Positions 17,875-29,540 of a stretch of DNA of 64,000 nt are shown in pieces. The notes beneath the pieces are model-generated. The model saw only the letters and a program-made list of their open reading frames with translations. It was not told the origin of the DNA and made no database searches. The stretch comes from Pseudomonadota bacterium (GTDB lineage Bacteria; Pseudomonadota; Gammaproteobacteria; Burkholderiales; Burkholderiaceae_C). The stretch covers positions 29,752 through 93,751 of the forward strand of contig JAKCDM010000001.1 of NCBI GenBank assembly GCA_021841865.1, read 5' to 3'. The translations under genes and the position numbers were made by a program. The stretch's first letter is position 1. Each line of letters starts with the position of its first letter.

Positions 17875-20800
17875 ATGATCCAAAAACTCTGGAACCGCGT
17901 TTTCTCGGTGGACCAGCCGCTGCACGACCCGCAGGCCCACCCCGCGGGCAGGACCGAGGTGCGCTCGACCACCTGCTACATGTGCGCCTGCCGCTGCGGC
18001 ATCAACGTGCACGTGCGTGACGGCGAGGTGCGCTTCATCGAGGGCAACCCCAACCACCCGCTCAACCGCGGCGTGATCTGCGCCAAGGGCTCGGCCGGAA
18101 TCATGAAACAGGTGTCGCCGGCGCGCCTGACCCAGCCGCTGCGCCGCAAGCTAGGCTCCGAGCGCGGCAGCGGCGAGTTCGAGCCCATCGGCTGGGACGA
18201 GGCCTACGCCATGCTGGAGCAGCGCCTGTCGCAGCTGCGGGCGACGGATCCGAAGCGTTTCGCGCTGTTCACCGGGCGCGACCAGATGCAGGCGCTGACC
18301 GGGCTGTTCGCACGCGAGTTCGGTACGCCGAACTACGCCGCCCACGGCGGCTTCTGCTCGGTCAACATGGCCGCCGGCATGATCTACACGGTGGGCGGCA
18401 GCTTCTGGGAGTTCGGCGGCCCGGACCTGGAGCGCGCCCGGCTGTTCGTGATGATCGGCACCGCGGAAGACCATCACAGCAATCCGCTGAAGACCCAGAT
18501 TTCGGAATTCAAGCGCCGCGGCGGACGCTTCATTTCCATCAACCCCGTGCGCACCGGCTATTCGGCCGTGGCCGACGAATGGATTCCCATCCGCCCCGGC
18601 ACCGACGGCGCGCTGTTCATGGCGCTGCTGCACCTGCTGCTGCGCCGCGAGCGCTTCGACCGCGAGTTCGCGACGCGCTACACCAACGCCGCGCAGCTGG
18701 TGCGCGTGCAACCCGGCCACCCCGACGACGGCATGCTGCTGCGCGATCCGGATGCCGACGAGGGCTCGCCCGACGCGCCGTTGAACTTCTGGTGGTGGGA
18801 CGCCGCCGCGCAGCGCCCGGTGCCGGCGTGGAGCGACGGCGTCGAGCCCGCGCTGTGGGGGCGCCACACCATGCCCGACGGCACGCCGGTGGCGACCGCG
18901 CTGCAGCTGCTGCTGGAACAGACCGAGACCTGCACGCCGGGCTGGGCGGCCGGCATCACCGCAATCCCGGCCGGGCGCATCGAGCGCCTGGCCGAGGAGA
19001 TGGCGCACAGCGCGCTCGACGAGGCCTGGGACGAGCCGCAGCCATGGACCGATTTCTGGGGTCGTGAACACCAGCACGTGCGCGCGCGCCCGCTCGCCTT
19101 CCACGCCATGCGAGGCCTGGCGGCGCACTCCAACGGCTTCCAGACCATCCGTGCCATGGCCGTGCTGATGAGCCTGCTGGGCACCATCGACGTGCCCGGG
19201 GGCTTTCGCCACAAGCCGCCGTACCCGAAGGAGATCCCGCCCAGCGTGCGCACCATCAACGACTGGAGCCAGGTGCGCCCGAACACCCCGCTGCCGGCGG
19301 CTCCGCTGGGCTGGCCCACTCGCCCCGAGGAGCTCATGGTCGACGACGACGGCCGGCCGATGCGCATCGACAAGGCCTTTTCGTGGGAGCACCCGCTGGC
19401 GGTGCACGGGCTGATGCACAACGTGATCACCAACGCCTGGCGCGGCGATCCCTATCCGATCGACACGCTGATGATCTTCATGTCGAACATGGCGTGGAAT
19501 TCGTCGATGAACACCCAGCGTGTCCGGCGAATGCTCACCGACCGGGACGCCGCGGGCGAATACCGAATTCCCTTCCTCGTCGTGGCCGACGCGTTCCACA
19601 GCGAGATGACGGCCTTCGCCGACCTGGTGCTGCCCGACACCACGTACCTGGAGCGCCACGACGCGATGTCCATGCTGGACCGGCCGATCTCCGAGTACGA
19701 CGGCGCGATGGATTCGGTGCGCGTGCCGGTGGTGCCTCCGCTGGGCGAATGCCGGCCGTTCCAGGAGGTGCTGATCGAGCTCGCGTCGCGCCTGCGCTTT
19801 CCGTCCTTCACCGATGCCGACGGAAGCCGCAAGTTCGCCGACTACCCGGATTTCATCGTGCGCTACGAAACGGCGCCGGGCTCGGGCATCGGCTTTCTCA
19901 CCGGCTGGCGCGGCGCGGACGGCTCCAAGTCGCTCAAGGGCGAACCCAATGCGCGACAGTGGGAGCAGTACGCGAGCAACGATTGCGTGCACCTGACCCA
20001 CCTGCCCGAAGCGATGCGCTACATGCGCGGCGTGAACCGCGACTACCTCAAATACGCGCGCGAGCATGGCTGGCGCAAGCTCGAGCTGCCGGCGGTGATC
20101 GCCATCTACAGCGACATCCTGCAGTCCTTCCGCGTGGCGGCGCGCGCCGGGGACGCCGGCCGCCGGCCCCCCGAGCATCTGCGCGAGCGCGTGTTCGAGC
20201 ACTTCGACCCGCTGCCCCACTGGAGCGCTCCGCTGGAGCAGCAGGTCGTCGACCTCGACGCCTTCCCGCTGGCCGCGGTGACCCAGCGCCCGATGGCCAT
20301 GTACCACGCATGGGATTCGCAGAACGCCTGGCTGCGCCAGATCCACGGCCACAACCGGCTGCACGTGCACCCGGCGACTGCGCAGGCCGCCGGAATCGCC
20401 GACGGCGCCTGGATGTGGGTCGAGTCGCCATGGGGCAAGGTGCGCTGCCTCGCGCAGTATTCGGAAGCCGTCGAGCCGGGCACCGTGTGGACCTGGAACG
20501 CCATCGGCAAGGCCGCCGGCATGTGGGGCCTGGAGCCCGGCGCCGACGAGTCGCGCCGCGGCTTCCTGCTCAACCACGTGATCACCGACGAGTTGCCCGG
20601 AGCCACCGGAGCTCCGCTGTCGAACAGCGATCCGGTGACCGGGCAGGCCGGCTGGTACGACCTGCGCGTGCGAATTCATCCCGCCGGGCCCGATGAAACC
20701 CACGCCGACGCCGACCCCACGCGCTACGCCAGCGTGCACGGGCAGGGGCTGGACGGCGCGCGCGACGACCTGCGCGCGCTCGACGCCGGCAACACCTGGC

Positions 20801-20961
20801 CGGCCCACCAGGCGCCGCCGCCGGCGCCCGGCCAACTGCTGCGCCGACGCGGCGCCACGCGCCTGCTGCAATACATGGCGGGCACGCGACGGCACCGCGC
20901 CGAGACGCCGGCGGAGCAGGACACGGGCTCCGCCGGACTTTCCGAAAGGACTTCGTCATGA
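17875..20961 (+). CDS. soeA: SoeA-like sulfite dehydrogenase, molybdopterin subunit
   Basis: A 1028-residue molybdopterin-guanine-dinucleotide oxidoreductase of the DMSO reductase superfamily. The N-terminal [4Fe-4S] motif is CYMCACRCG near residue 35 with the fourth Cys in GVICAKG near 70. GGFCSVNMAAG puts a candidate Mo-ligand Cys at 161. Conserved blocks include ITNAWRGDPYPIDTL and ADLVLPDTTYLERHD. There is no Tat signal, so the enzyme should face the cytoplasm, as SoeABC does. Overall pattern and partner genes fit SoeABC, which oxidises cytoplasmic sulfite to sulfate with quinone as acceptor. A formate dehydrogenase or polysulfide reductase relative is less likely but not excluded. ATGA overlap with soeB. 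Confidence 0.72.
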   Translation: MIQKLWNRVFSVDQPLHDPQAHPAGRTEVRSTTCYMCACRCGINVHVRDGEVRFIEGNPNHPLNRGVICAKGSAGIMKQVSPARLTQPLRRKLGSERGSGEFEPIGWDEAYAMLEQRLSQLRATDPKRFALFTGRDQMQALTGLFAREFGTPNYAAHGGFCSVNMAAGMIYTVGGSFWEFGGPDLERARLFVMIGTAEDHHSNPLKTQISEFKRRGGRFISINPVRTGYSAVADEWIPIRPGTDGALFMALLHLLLRRERFDREFATRYTNAAQLVRVQPGHPDDGMLLRDPDADEGSPDAPLNFWWWDAAAQRPVPAWSDGVEPALWGRHTMPDGTPVATALQLLLEQTETCTPGWAAGITAIPAGRIERLAEEMAHSALDEAWDEPQPWTDFWGREHQHVRARPLAFHAMRGLAAHSNGFQTIRAMAVLMSLLGTIDVPGGFRHKPPYPKEIPPSVRTINDWSQVRPNTPLPAAPLGWPTRPEELMVDDDGRPMRIDKAFSWEHPLAVHGLMHNVITNAWRGDPYPIDTLMIFMSNMAWNSSMNTQRVRRMLTDRDAAGEYRIPFLVVADAFHSEMTAFADLVLPDTTYLERHDAMSMLDRPISEYDGAMDSVRVPVVPPLGECRPFQEVLIELASRLRFPSFTDADGSRKFADYPDFIVRYETAPGSGIGFLTGWRGADGSKSLKGEPNARQWEQYASNDCVHLTHLPEAMRYMRGVNRDYLKYAREHGWRKLELPAVIAIYSDILQSFRVAARAGDAGRRPPEHLRERVFEHFDPLPHWSAPLEQQVVDLDAFPLAAVTQRPMAMYHAWDSQNAWLRQIHGHNRLHVHPATAQAAGIADGAWMWVESPWGKVRCLAQYSEAVEPGTVWTWNAIGKAAGMWGLEPGADESRRGFLLNHVITDELPGATGAPLSNSDPVTGQAGWYDLRVRIHPAGPDETHADADPTRYASVHGQGLDGARDDLRALDAGNTWPAHQAPPPAPGQLLRRRGATRLLQYMAGTRRHRAETPAEQDTGSAGLSERTSS

Positions 20962-21749
20962 GCCAACTCGCGCTGGTCATCGACCTCGATGTATGCGTGG
21001 GCTGCCACGCCTGCGTGACCTCTTGCAAGCAATGGAACACGTCGGGCGCGGCCGGGCCGCTGAGCGACGTCGACCCCTTCGGGCCCGACACCTCGGGGGT
21101 GTTCTTCAACCGCGTGCAGACCTTCGAGCTCGGCGCCTTCCCGGCCACCGAGGTGCTGCATTTCCCGAAGAGCTGCCTGCATTGCAAGGATGCGCCGTGC
21201 GTGCCGGTATGCCCGACGGGGGCCTCGTACAAGCGCGCCGAGGACGGCATCGTGCTGGTCGACGCCGACAAGTGCATCGGCTGCAAGTACTGCTCGTGGG
21301 CCTGCCCGTACGGCGCCCGCGAATTCGACGAGCCGCGCGGAGTGATGACCAAGTGCACGCTGTGCGTGGACCGCGTGTACGACACGTCGATCCCGGAAAG
21401 CCGGCGAAAGCCGGCCTGCGTCAACGCCTGCCCGACCAGCGCGCGGCTGTTCGGAGACGTCGACGACCCCGAGTCGGAAGTGTCCCGAGCCATCGCCGAG
21501 CGCGGCGGCTTCGCGCCGATGCCCGAACTGGGAACCCGCCCGGCCAACCACTACCTGCCGCGACGCAGCATGCGCGAGGCCACGCCGCAGGCGCAGACGG
21601 CCGTGCCGGAGCCTGCGCGCGCGGCGCGGGGCGCCGGGGTGCTGGACTGGCTGGGCGCGCTGATCGGGCTGGCCGGCGACGCCGCCCGGCCGGCCGGCGT
21701 CGCGCCGACCCACGCGATTCGCGATGCCGCGCCGGCAGCGCGGCGCTGA
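20958..21749 (+). CDS. soeB: SoeB-like iron-sulfur subunit
   Basis: A 263-residue ferredoxin-type subunit that should carry electrons from SoeA to the membrane anchor. Four cysteine groups suit four [4Fe-4S] clusters: CVGCHACVTSCK near residue 12, CLHCKDAPCVPVCP near 73, CIGCKYCSWACP near 108, and CTLCVDR with CVNACP near 133-155. The tail GTRPANHYLPRRSM is the SoeB/DmsB-like end, followed by an Ala-rich extension. Start overlaps the soeA stop (ATGA), with GAAAGGA seven bases upstream. Next gene is soeC after 13 bp. Confidence 0.8.
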   Translation: MSQLALVIDLDVCVGCHACVTSCKQWNTSGAAGPLSDVDPFGPDTSGVFFNRVQTFELGAFPATEVLHFPKSCLHCKDAPCVPVCPTGASYKRAEDGIVLVDADKCIGCKYCSWACPYGAREFDEPRGVMTKCTLCVDRVYDTSIPESRRKPACVNACPTSARLFGDVDDPESEVSRAIAERGGFAPMPELGTRPANHYLPRRSMREATPQAQTAVPEPARAARGAGVLDWLGALIGLAGDAARPAGVAPTHAIRDAAPAARR

Positions 21750-21762
21750 ACGAGGAAAGTCC

Positions 21763-22686
21763 ATGCGTCCCGCCTGGTCCGTGATCTGGTTCACCACCCT
21801 GCTGGGCTGCGCCCAGGGCATGGTCGTCGCGCTCGCGCTGGCCGGCCTCGCCGGCCCGCTCGACCCCGCCGCACTGCGCGATGCGCTGTTCGCCGCGTTC
21901 GCGCTCGGCGCCATCGCGCTGGGCTGCTCCTTCGCCCACCTCGGGCAGCCGCTGCGCGCCTGGCGCGCGGCCGCGATGTGGCGCAGCTCCTGGTTGTCGC
22001 GCGAGGTCATCGCCGTGTCCGCCTTTCTCGCGTTGACCGCGGCGAGCGCGTTGAGCGTGGATCACCTGGGCGCCTGGCCGACATGGCTGCAAGGCCTGAG
22101 CGTGCTCGCCGCGCTCGTGCTGTGGCTGTGCACCGGCAAGGTGTACGCCGCCATCGACTTCATTCGCGAATGGGCCACGCCGCTGACTCCGCTGAACTTC
22201 GCCCTCATGGGCCTCGCCAGCGGCCACCTGGCGGTGGCCGCGCTGCTCGCCGCGCTGCACCAGCCGGCCGCGGCGACGCTCGCGCACCTGGCGCTGTCGT
22301 GGACCGTGCTGGCGTGGCTGTCGCGCGCCGCCGCGCTCGCGCGCCTGAAGCGGCTGCGCCGCGCCGGCTCGACCCACAGCGCCGTCGGCGCCGGCGCACG
22401 GCCGGTGCGCCAGGTCTCACGCGGCTTTACCGCCGGCAGCTTCAACCTGGAAGAGTTCGGCTTGCGCGCCCAGTCCGCGCTGCTGCGGCGCCTGCGCAGT
22501 CTGTACATGATCGCCGGGTTCGCGCTGCCCAGCGTTGCGCTGGCGCTGCTGGCCGGCTCCGCGCCGCGCCTGGACTGGCTCGGCTCGCTGGCCCTGCTGC
22601 AGTTCGCCGCGCTGCTCGGCGAGCGCTGGGACTTCTTCGCCCAGGTCGACCACCCGCAGAATCACTACTACGCTGCGGCGCAATAA
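21763..22686 (+). CDS. soeC: SoeC-like membrane anchor (DmsC family)
   Basis: A 307-residue membrane protein of the DmsC/SoeC family, expected to anchor SoeAB to the cytoplasmic membrane and pass electrons to quinone. MRPAWSVIWFTTLLGCAQGM begins the first helix; about eight hydrophobic segments follow. ALGCSFAHLGQPLRAWRA and the ending GERWDFFAQVDHPQNHYY are characteristic of this anchor family. The ATG at 21763 is preceded by GAGGAAAG, which rules out the earlier track start. Completes a compact soeABC operon. Confidence 0.78.
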   Translation: MRPAWSVIWFTTLLGCAQGMVVALALAGLAGPLDPAALRDALFAAFALGAIALGCSFAHLGQPLRAWRAAAMWRSSWLSREVIAVSAFLALTAASALSVDHLGAWPTWLQGLSVLAALVLWLCTGKVYAAIDFIREWATPLTPLNFALMGLASGHLAVAALLAALHQPAAATLAHLALSWTVLAWLSRAAALARLKRLRRAGSTHSAVGAGARPVRQVSRGFTAGSFNLEEFGLRAQSALLRRLRSLYMIAGFALPSVALALLAGSAPRLDWLGSLALLQFAALLGERWDFFAQVDHPQNHYYAAAQ

Positions 22687-22766
22687 CAGCCTGATCAGGC
22701 CGTCCCGCAGCGTCGGCCCGAAAAACCCACTTGCCGAGGCAGCCCCGGCGCCGCGACAATCGGCGA

Positions 22767-23363
22767 ATGATCCAGGGGCTGTTGCTGGCGGCCGGGCGCT
22801 CCCGGCGCTTCGGCGCGGACAAACGACGCGCGAACGTCGACGGCGAGCCGTTGCTGCTGCGCACGGTGCGCCGCTGGCTGGAAGCACGCGACGAGGTGTT
22901 CGACCGCCTGCTGGTGGTGCTGCGCGAGCCGTCGGACAGCGAACGCGAACTCGCGGCGCGCCTGCTCGAACTCGGCGTGCCCAGCACCTTCTGCGCCGAG
23001 GCCCAGCTCGGCATGGGCCATTCGCTGGCCTGGGGCGTGCTGCAGACCCCGCGCGTCGACGGCTGGCTGATCGGCCTGGCCGACATGCCCGCGCTGCAGG
23101 CGGCGAGCATCCGCGCCGTGGCCCACGACCTGCGCGCGGACAACATCGTCGTGCCCACGCACGGAGGGCTGCGCGGCCACCCGGTAGGCTTCGGCAGCGA
23201 CTTCGGCAACGAGCTGCTCGCGGTGCGCGGAGACTCGGGCGCGCGAAGCGTGCTGCAGGCCCACCGCGATGCCCTGCACTGGCTCGAACTCGAAGATCCC
23301 GGGCTGCTGCTCGACATCGACGAGCCTTCGCAACTGGCCCAGTCGACGCTTCCGCGCGACTGA
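22767..23363 (+). CDS. mocA: Molybdenum cofactor cytidylyltransferase, MocA-like
   Basis: A 198-residue nucleotidyltransferase of the MobA/MocA fold. LLLAAGRSRRFGADKR near residue 4 is the nucleotide-binding signature, GLADMPAL near 108 holds the metal-binding Asp, and GHPVGF near 138 is a MocA-type block. MocA adds CMP to molybdopterin, making the cofactor of xanthine-oxidase-family enzymes, which fits the CoxL-like enzyme encoded convergently next door. It follows soeC on the same strand by 80 bp, so it may be expressed with soeABC although SoeA would need the GMP form. Start at ATG 22767; the track start is upstream. Confidence 0.82.
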   Translation: MIQGLLLAAGRSRRFGADKRRANVDGEPLLLRTVRRWLEARDEVFDRLLVVLREPSDSERELAARLLELGVPSTFCAEAQLGMGHSLAWGVLQTPRVDGWLIGLADMPALQAASIRAVAHDLRADNIVVPTHGGLRGHPVGFGSDFGNELLAVRGDSGARSVLQAHRDALHWLELEDPGLLLDIDEPSQLAQSTLPRD

Positions 23364-23373
23364 CCCGCACGCA

Positions 23374-24555
23374 TCAGCGCTGCCGCATCAACTCCGCCAG
23401 GCTGGCCGCCAGCTGCTCCAGGCTGGCCAGGTTGTGCACGGCCAGCATCGCGTCGCATCCGGCATGCAGCGCGGCGGCGCCGCGCGCGCTGGGCTGGTAG
23501 GCGGCGAAGCGCAGCAGCGGGTTGAGCCACAGCACGCGCCGGCTGCGCCTGCGCAGCCACGCCAGCTCCTGCTGCAGCTGCTGCGGCTCCCCGGTATCCA
23601 GGCCGTCGCTGATCAGCAAGACCAGGCTGCGACGCCCGACCAGGCGCCGGGAGTGCTCACGGCGCAGCGAGGCCAGGCATTCGCCCAGGCGCGTTCCCCC
23701 CGCGAAGTCGTGCACGGCAGCCGACGCCGCCGCCAGCATGTCGTCGCTGTCGGGCAGCGCGAAGGCCGGGGTCAGGTCGGTCAGGCTGGTGCCCACGGCG
23801 AACACGTCGCGGCGCCGCATGCCCCGGGTGGCCGCGTGCAGGAAGGCCAGCAGCAGGCGCGTGTAGCGCTCCATCGAGCCCGACACGTCGACCAGCACCA
23901 GCAGCGGCGGTGCCTCGCGCCTGCGCTGCAGACGCGGCAGCTCCATGCACTCGCCACCGCAACGCGCCGCCTGGCGCAGCACGCGAGGCCAGTCGGCGCG
24001 CGCTCCGCGCGCGCCCGAACGCACTCGTCTCGAAGGCAGGCGAGGCACAGGCAGCGGAATTTCCCGCGCCAGGCGCTCGAGCAGCCGGTACTCGGAGGCG
24101 CCCAGCGCGTTGAAGTCGGCATGGCGCAACTGGCGCCTGGCGCTGGCCGACATGCAGGCGTCGAACTCGACGGCCTGCTCCGGCTGGGGGCGCTGGTCGC
24201 GCGCGCTGCGCGGCGCCGCCAGCGCCTCGCGCACGCGGGGGCGCTGGCGCGGCGGATCAGCCTTGCCCTCGGCGCTGGGCAGCATCTGCGCCAGCAGCTT
24301 GGAGGCCACCGCCGGATCGCGGAAAAAGGTGTCGAACAACTCGCGGAACACTCCGCGGTCGCGCTCGTTTCCCACCAGCACGGCTTCCAGCGCCGCCTCC
24401 AGGTCGTCGCGGCGCCGCAGTCCCACGGCCTGCATCGCGCTGGCGGCCAGCGCGATGCGCGAGGCATCGACCGACAGCCCGGCACGGCGCAGCGCGCGCG
24501 CAAAACCTGAGACGTTGCCCAGCAGCTTGCCCTGACGCGCGTCACCCAGCAGCAT
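23374..24555 (-). CDS. coxE: VWA-domain protein, CoxE-like
   Basis: A 393-residue CoxE-family protein. The C-terminal von Willebrand A domain begins PPLLVLVDVSGSME near residue 215 with an intact MIDAS start (DxSxS), and continues with GGTRLGECL and LVLLISDGLDTG. CoxE works with the MoxR-type ATPase CoxD in maturing the molybdenum site of CO-dehydrogenase-family enzymes. Start at ATG 24555 with GGGAG seven bases upstream; the longer track ORF runs across coxD in another frame. Last gene of the coxSLMDE order and convergent with mocA by 10 bp. Confidence 0.85.
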   Translation of the reverse strand: MLLGDARQGKLLGNVSGFARALRRAGLSVDASRIALAASAMQAVGLRRRDDLEAALEAVLVGNERDRGVFRELFDTFFRDPAVASKLLAQMLPSAEGKADPPRQRPRVREALAAPRSARDQRPQPEQAVEFDACMSASARRQLRHADFNALGASEYRLLERLAREIPLPVPRLPSRRVRSGARGARADWPRVLRQAARCGGECMELPRLQRRREAPPLLVLVDVSGSMERYTRLLLAFLHAATRGMRRRDVFAVGTSLTDLTPAFALPDSDDMLAAASAAVHDFAGGTRLGECLASLRREHSRRLVGRRSLVLLISDGLDTGEPQQLQQELAWLRRRSRRVLWLNPLLRFAAYQPSARGAAALHAGCDAMLAVHNLASLEQLAASLAELMRQR

Positions 24556-24578
24556 GCGTCGGCTCCCGCGCCGGGGCC

Positions 24579-25484
<906 letters not shown>

Positions 25485-25560
25485 CGTGAATCCACGAGAC
25501 GAGACGGCGCGCCGGCCCGGATGCCTCCGGAGCCGGCGCGCCGCGTGCGTGACGCCGCTG

Positions 25561-26352
25561 CTACGCGAGCGCCTTGGCCACCGCGCGCTGGGCCATCACG
25601 CCGATCAGGTTGGCACGGTATTCGGCGCTGGCATGCAGGTCGCTGGCCAGGCCGTCCGGATCGATGGCCACCGAGGCCGCCGCCTGCGGCGTGAAGCTGG
25701 CCGACAGGGCCTTTTCCAGCCCGGCGTGGCGGAACACCCCGCTGCCGCCACCGGTCACCGCCACGCGCACTCCATCGTCGCGCTGCGCCACGAACACTCC
25801 GATCAGCGCGAAACGCGACGCGGGCTGGCGGAACTTCATGTAGGCCGCGCGGCGCGGGATCGGAAAGTCGATGGCGGTGATCAGTTCGCCCTCGTCCAGC
25901 GCAGTGGTGAACACGCCGACGAAGAAATCGTCGGCCGGGATCGCGCGCTTGGTGGTGTGCACGGTGGCGCCCAGCCCGAGCACGGCGCTGGGATAGCACG
26001 CGGCGGGATCGTTGTTGGCCACCGAGCCGCCCAGCGTTCCCATCGCGCGCACCTGGCGGTCGCCGATCTGCGACGCCAGGTCGGCCAGCGCGGGAATCGC
26101 CTGGCGCACGTCGGCGCTGGCCGCCACCTCGGCGTGCCGGGTCATGGCCCCGATGCGCAGGCTGTTGCCCTGGCGACTGATGCCGCGCAGGTCGGCGGCG
26201 CCGCCCAGATCGACGAGCGCGTCGGGTTGCGCGATGCGCAGCTTCATCGCGGCCAGCAGGGTCTGGCCGCCGGCCAGCGGCCGTGCGCCAGCGGCCGCGT
26301 GGCGCGCCGCGTCGGCGGCGTTGCTGGCGCGTTCCAGTTGGAAGGCATACAT
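25561..26352 (-). CDS. coxM: CO-dehydrogenase-like FAD subunit, CoxM type
   Basis: A 263-residue flavin subunit of a xanthine-oxidase-family enzyme. AGGQTLLAAMKLRIAQP near residue 27 and the second FAD motif MGTLGGSVANNDPAACYP near 103 are intact. It accepts electrons from the [2Fe-2S] subunit and passes them on to quinone or another carrier. It starts 13 bp after the large-subunit gene. The order small-large-medium in this operon is the one described for form II (BMS type) enzymes rather than form I coxMSL. Confidence 0.9.
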   Translation of the reverse strand: MYAFQLERASNAADAARHAAAGARPLAGGQTLLAAMKLRIAQPDALVDLGGAADLRGISRQGNSLRIGAMTRHAEVAASADVRQAIPALADLASQIGDRQVRAMGTLGGSVANNDPAACYPSAVLGLGATVHTTKRAIPADDFFVGVFTTALDEGELITAIDFPIPRRAAYMKFRQPASRFALIGVFVAQRDDGVRVAVTGGGSGVFRHAGLEKALSASFTPQAAASVAIDPDGLASDLHASAEYRANLIGVMAQRAVAKALA

Positions 26353-26365
26353 GGTGTCGGTCTCC

Positions 26366-28750
<2,385 letters not shown>

Positions 28751-28795
28751 GTCGAGTCTCCTCAGGTATTTGGGGTTTGCGAGTGCGGCCCGGGT

Positions 28796-29266
28796 TCAGG
28801 AACCGGCCATCGACTCACGGCCCTTTTGCACGGCCTTGACGATGTTGTGATAACCCGTGCAGCGGCACAGGTTGCCTTCGAGCAGTTCGCGGATCTCGGC
28901 CTCGCTGGCCTTGGGATGCTTGTTGCACAGGTCGACGGAACTCATCACCATGCCGGGAGTGCAGAAGCCGCACTGCAGCCCGTGGCATTCCTTGAACGCC
29001 GCCTGCATCGGATGCAGCGTGCCATCGGCGGCGGCCAGGCCCTCGATGGTCGTGATCTCGGCGCCTTCGGCCTGTGCCGCCAGCATGTTGCAGGACTTCA
29101 CGGCGTTGCCGTTCATCAGCACGGTGCACGCACCGCATTGCGCGGTGTCGCAGCCGACATGGGTTCCGGTCAGTCGCAGGTGCTCGCGCAGCGCCTGCAC
29201 CAGCAGGGTGTTGGGGGCAACGTCGACCGACGCCCGGCGCCCGTTGACGGTGAACGTGACTTGCAT
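28796..29266 (-). CDS. coxS: CO-dehydrogenase-like [2Fe-2S] subunit, CoxS type
   Basis: A 156-residue iron-sulfur subunit with two [2Fe-2S] clusters. The plant-type ferredoxin motif is [17 protein letters not shown] with a later Cys in VKSC, residues about 38-61. The helical cluster has [11 protein letters not shown] near 101 and CRCTGY near 137. It moves electrons from CoxL to CoxM. ATG 29266 is set by AGAGGAG seven bases upstream; the 188-residue track version adds an Arg-rich stretch with no support. First gene of the operon, divergent from a GAF-Fis regulator. Confidence 0.92.
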   Translation of the reverse strand: MQVTFTVNGRRASVDVAPNTLLVQALREHLRLTGTHVGCDTAQCGACTVLMNGNAVKSCNMLAAQAEGAEITTIEGLAAADGTLHPMQAAFKECHGLQCGFCTPGMVMSSVDLCNKHPKASEAEIRELLEGNLCRCTGYHNIVKAVQKGRESMAGS

Positions 29267-29410
29267 CGCGGGTCTCCTCTTTCGTGTGGGTCGCCGGGCA
29301 CGCACCCGACGCGCAAGCTGTGATGCTGCTGCCCGGCCATTGTTGGAGCCGCCGCCGCGCACCTCAATACGTGCCGTTCAGGGAAAACACCGAGTTTGAA
29401 CACGCACCCC

Positions 29411-29422
29411 GAGAAATTTCTC
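29411..29422. promoter_or_regulatory. Palindrome between coxS and its divergent regulator
   Basis: GAGAAATTTCTC is a perfect 12-bp palindrome in the AT-rich part of the coxS/regulator divergent region. Directly after it comes AAAATAGAACAAT, a stretch that recurs upstream of the cyclic-di-GMP gene. It is a candidate operator for the adjacent regulator. No clear -35/-10 or -24/-12 set could be fixed. Confidence 0.4.
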
Positions 29423-29540
29423 AAAATAGAACAATGGCACTTCGACGCATGGCGGAGGATGCCGCCTGTAACACGCCATGCGGCAGGCACGCCGCCCAGC
29501 CGAGAACTCGGATACCCTGTCCGTTCCAGGAGAACGCCCC

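Noticed and set aside
18151-20895. 914-residue minus-strand ORF under soeA
   Set aside because: Antisense of a conserved molybdoenzyme; the product is Arg/His/Gln-rich with no recognisable motif.
17875-20961. Annotation of soeA as a respiratory formate dehydrogenase
   Set aside because: There is no Tat signal, no selenocysteine or Cys-His formate site pattern, and the DmsC-type anchor and SoeB-like tail fit SoeABC better.
29433-29448. Sigma-54-like TGGCAC near the GAF-Fis regulator start
   Set aside because: Spacing between the GG and GC elements is nine, not ten, which is normally inactive.
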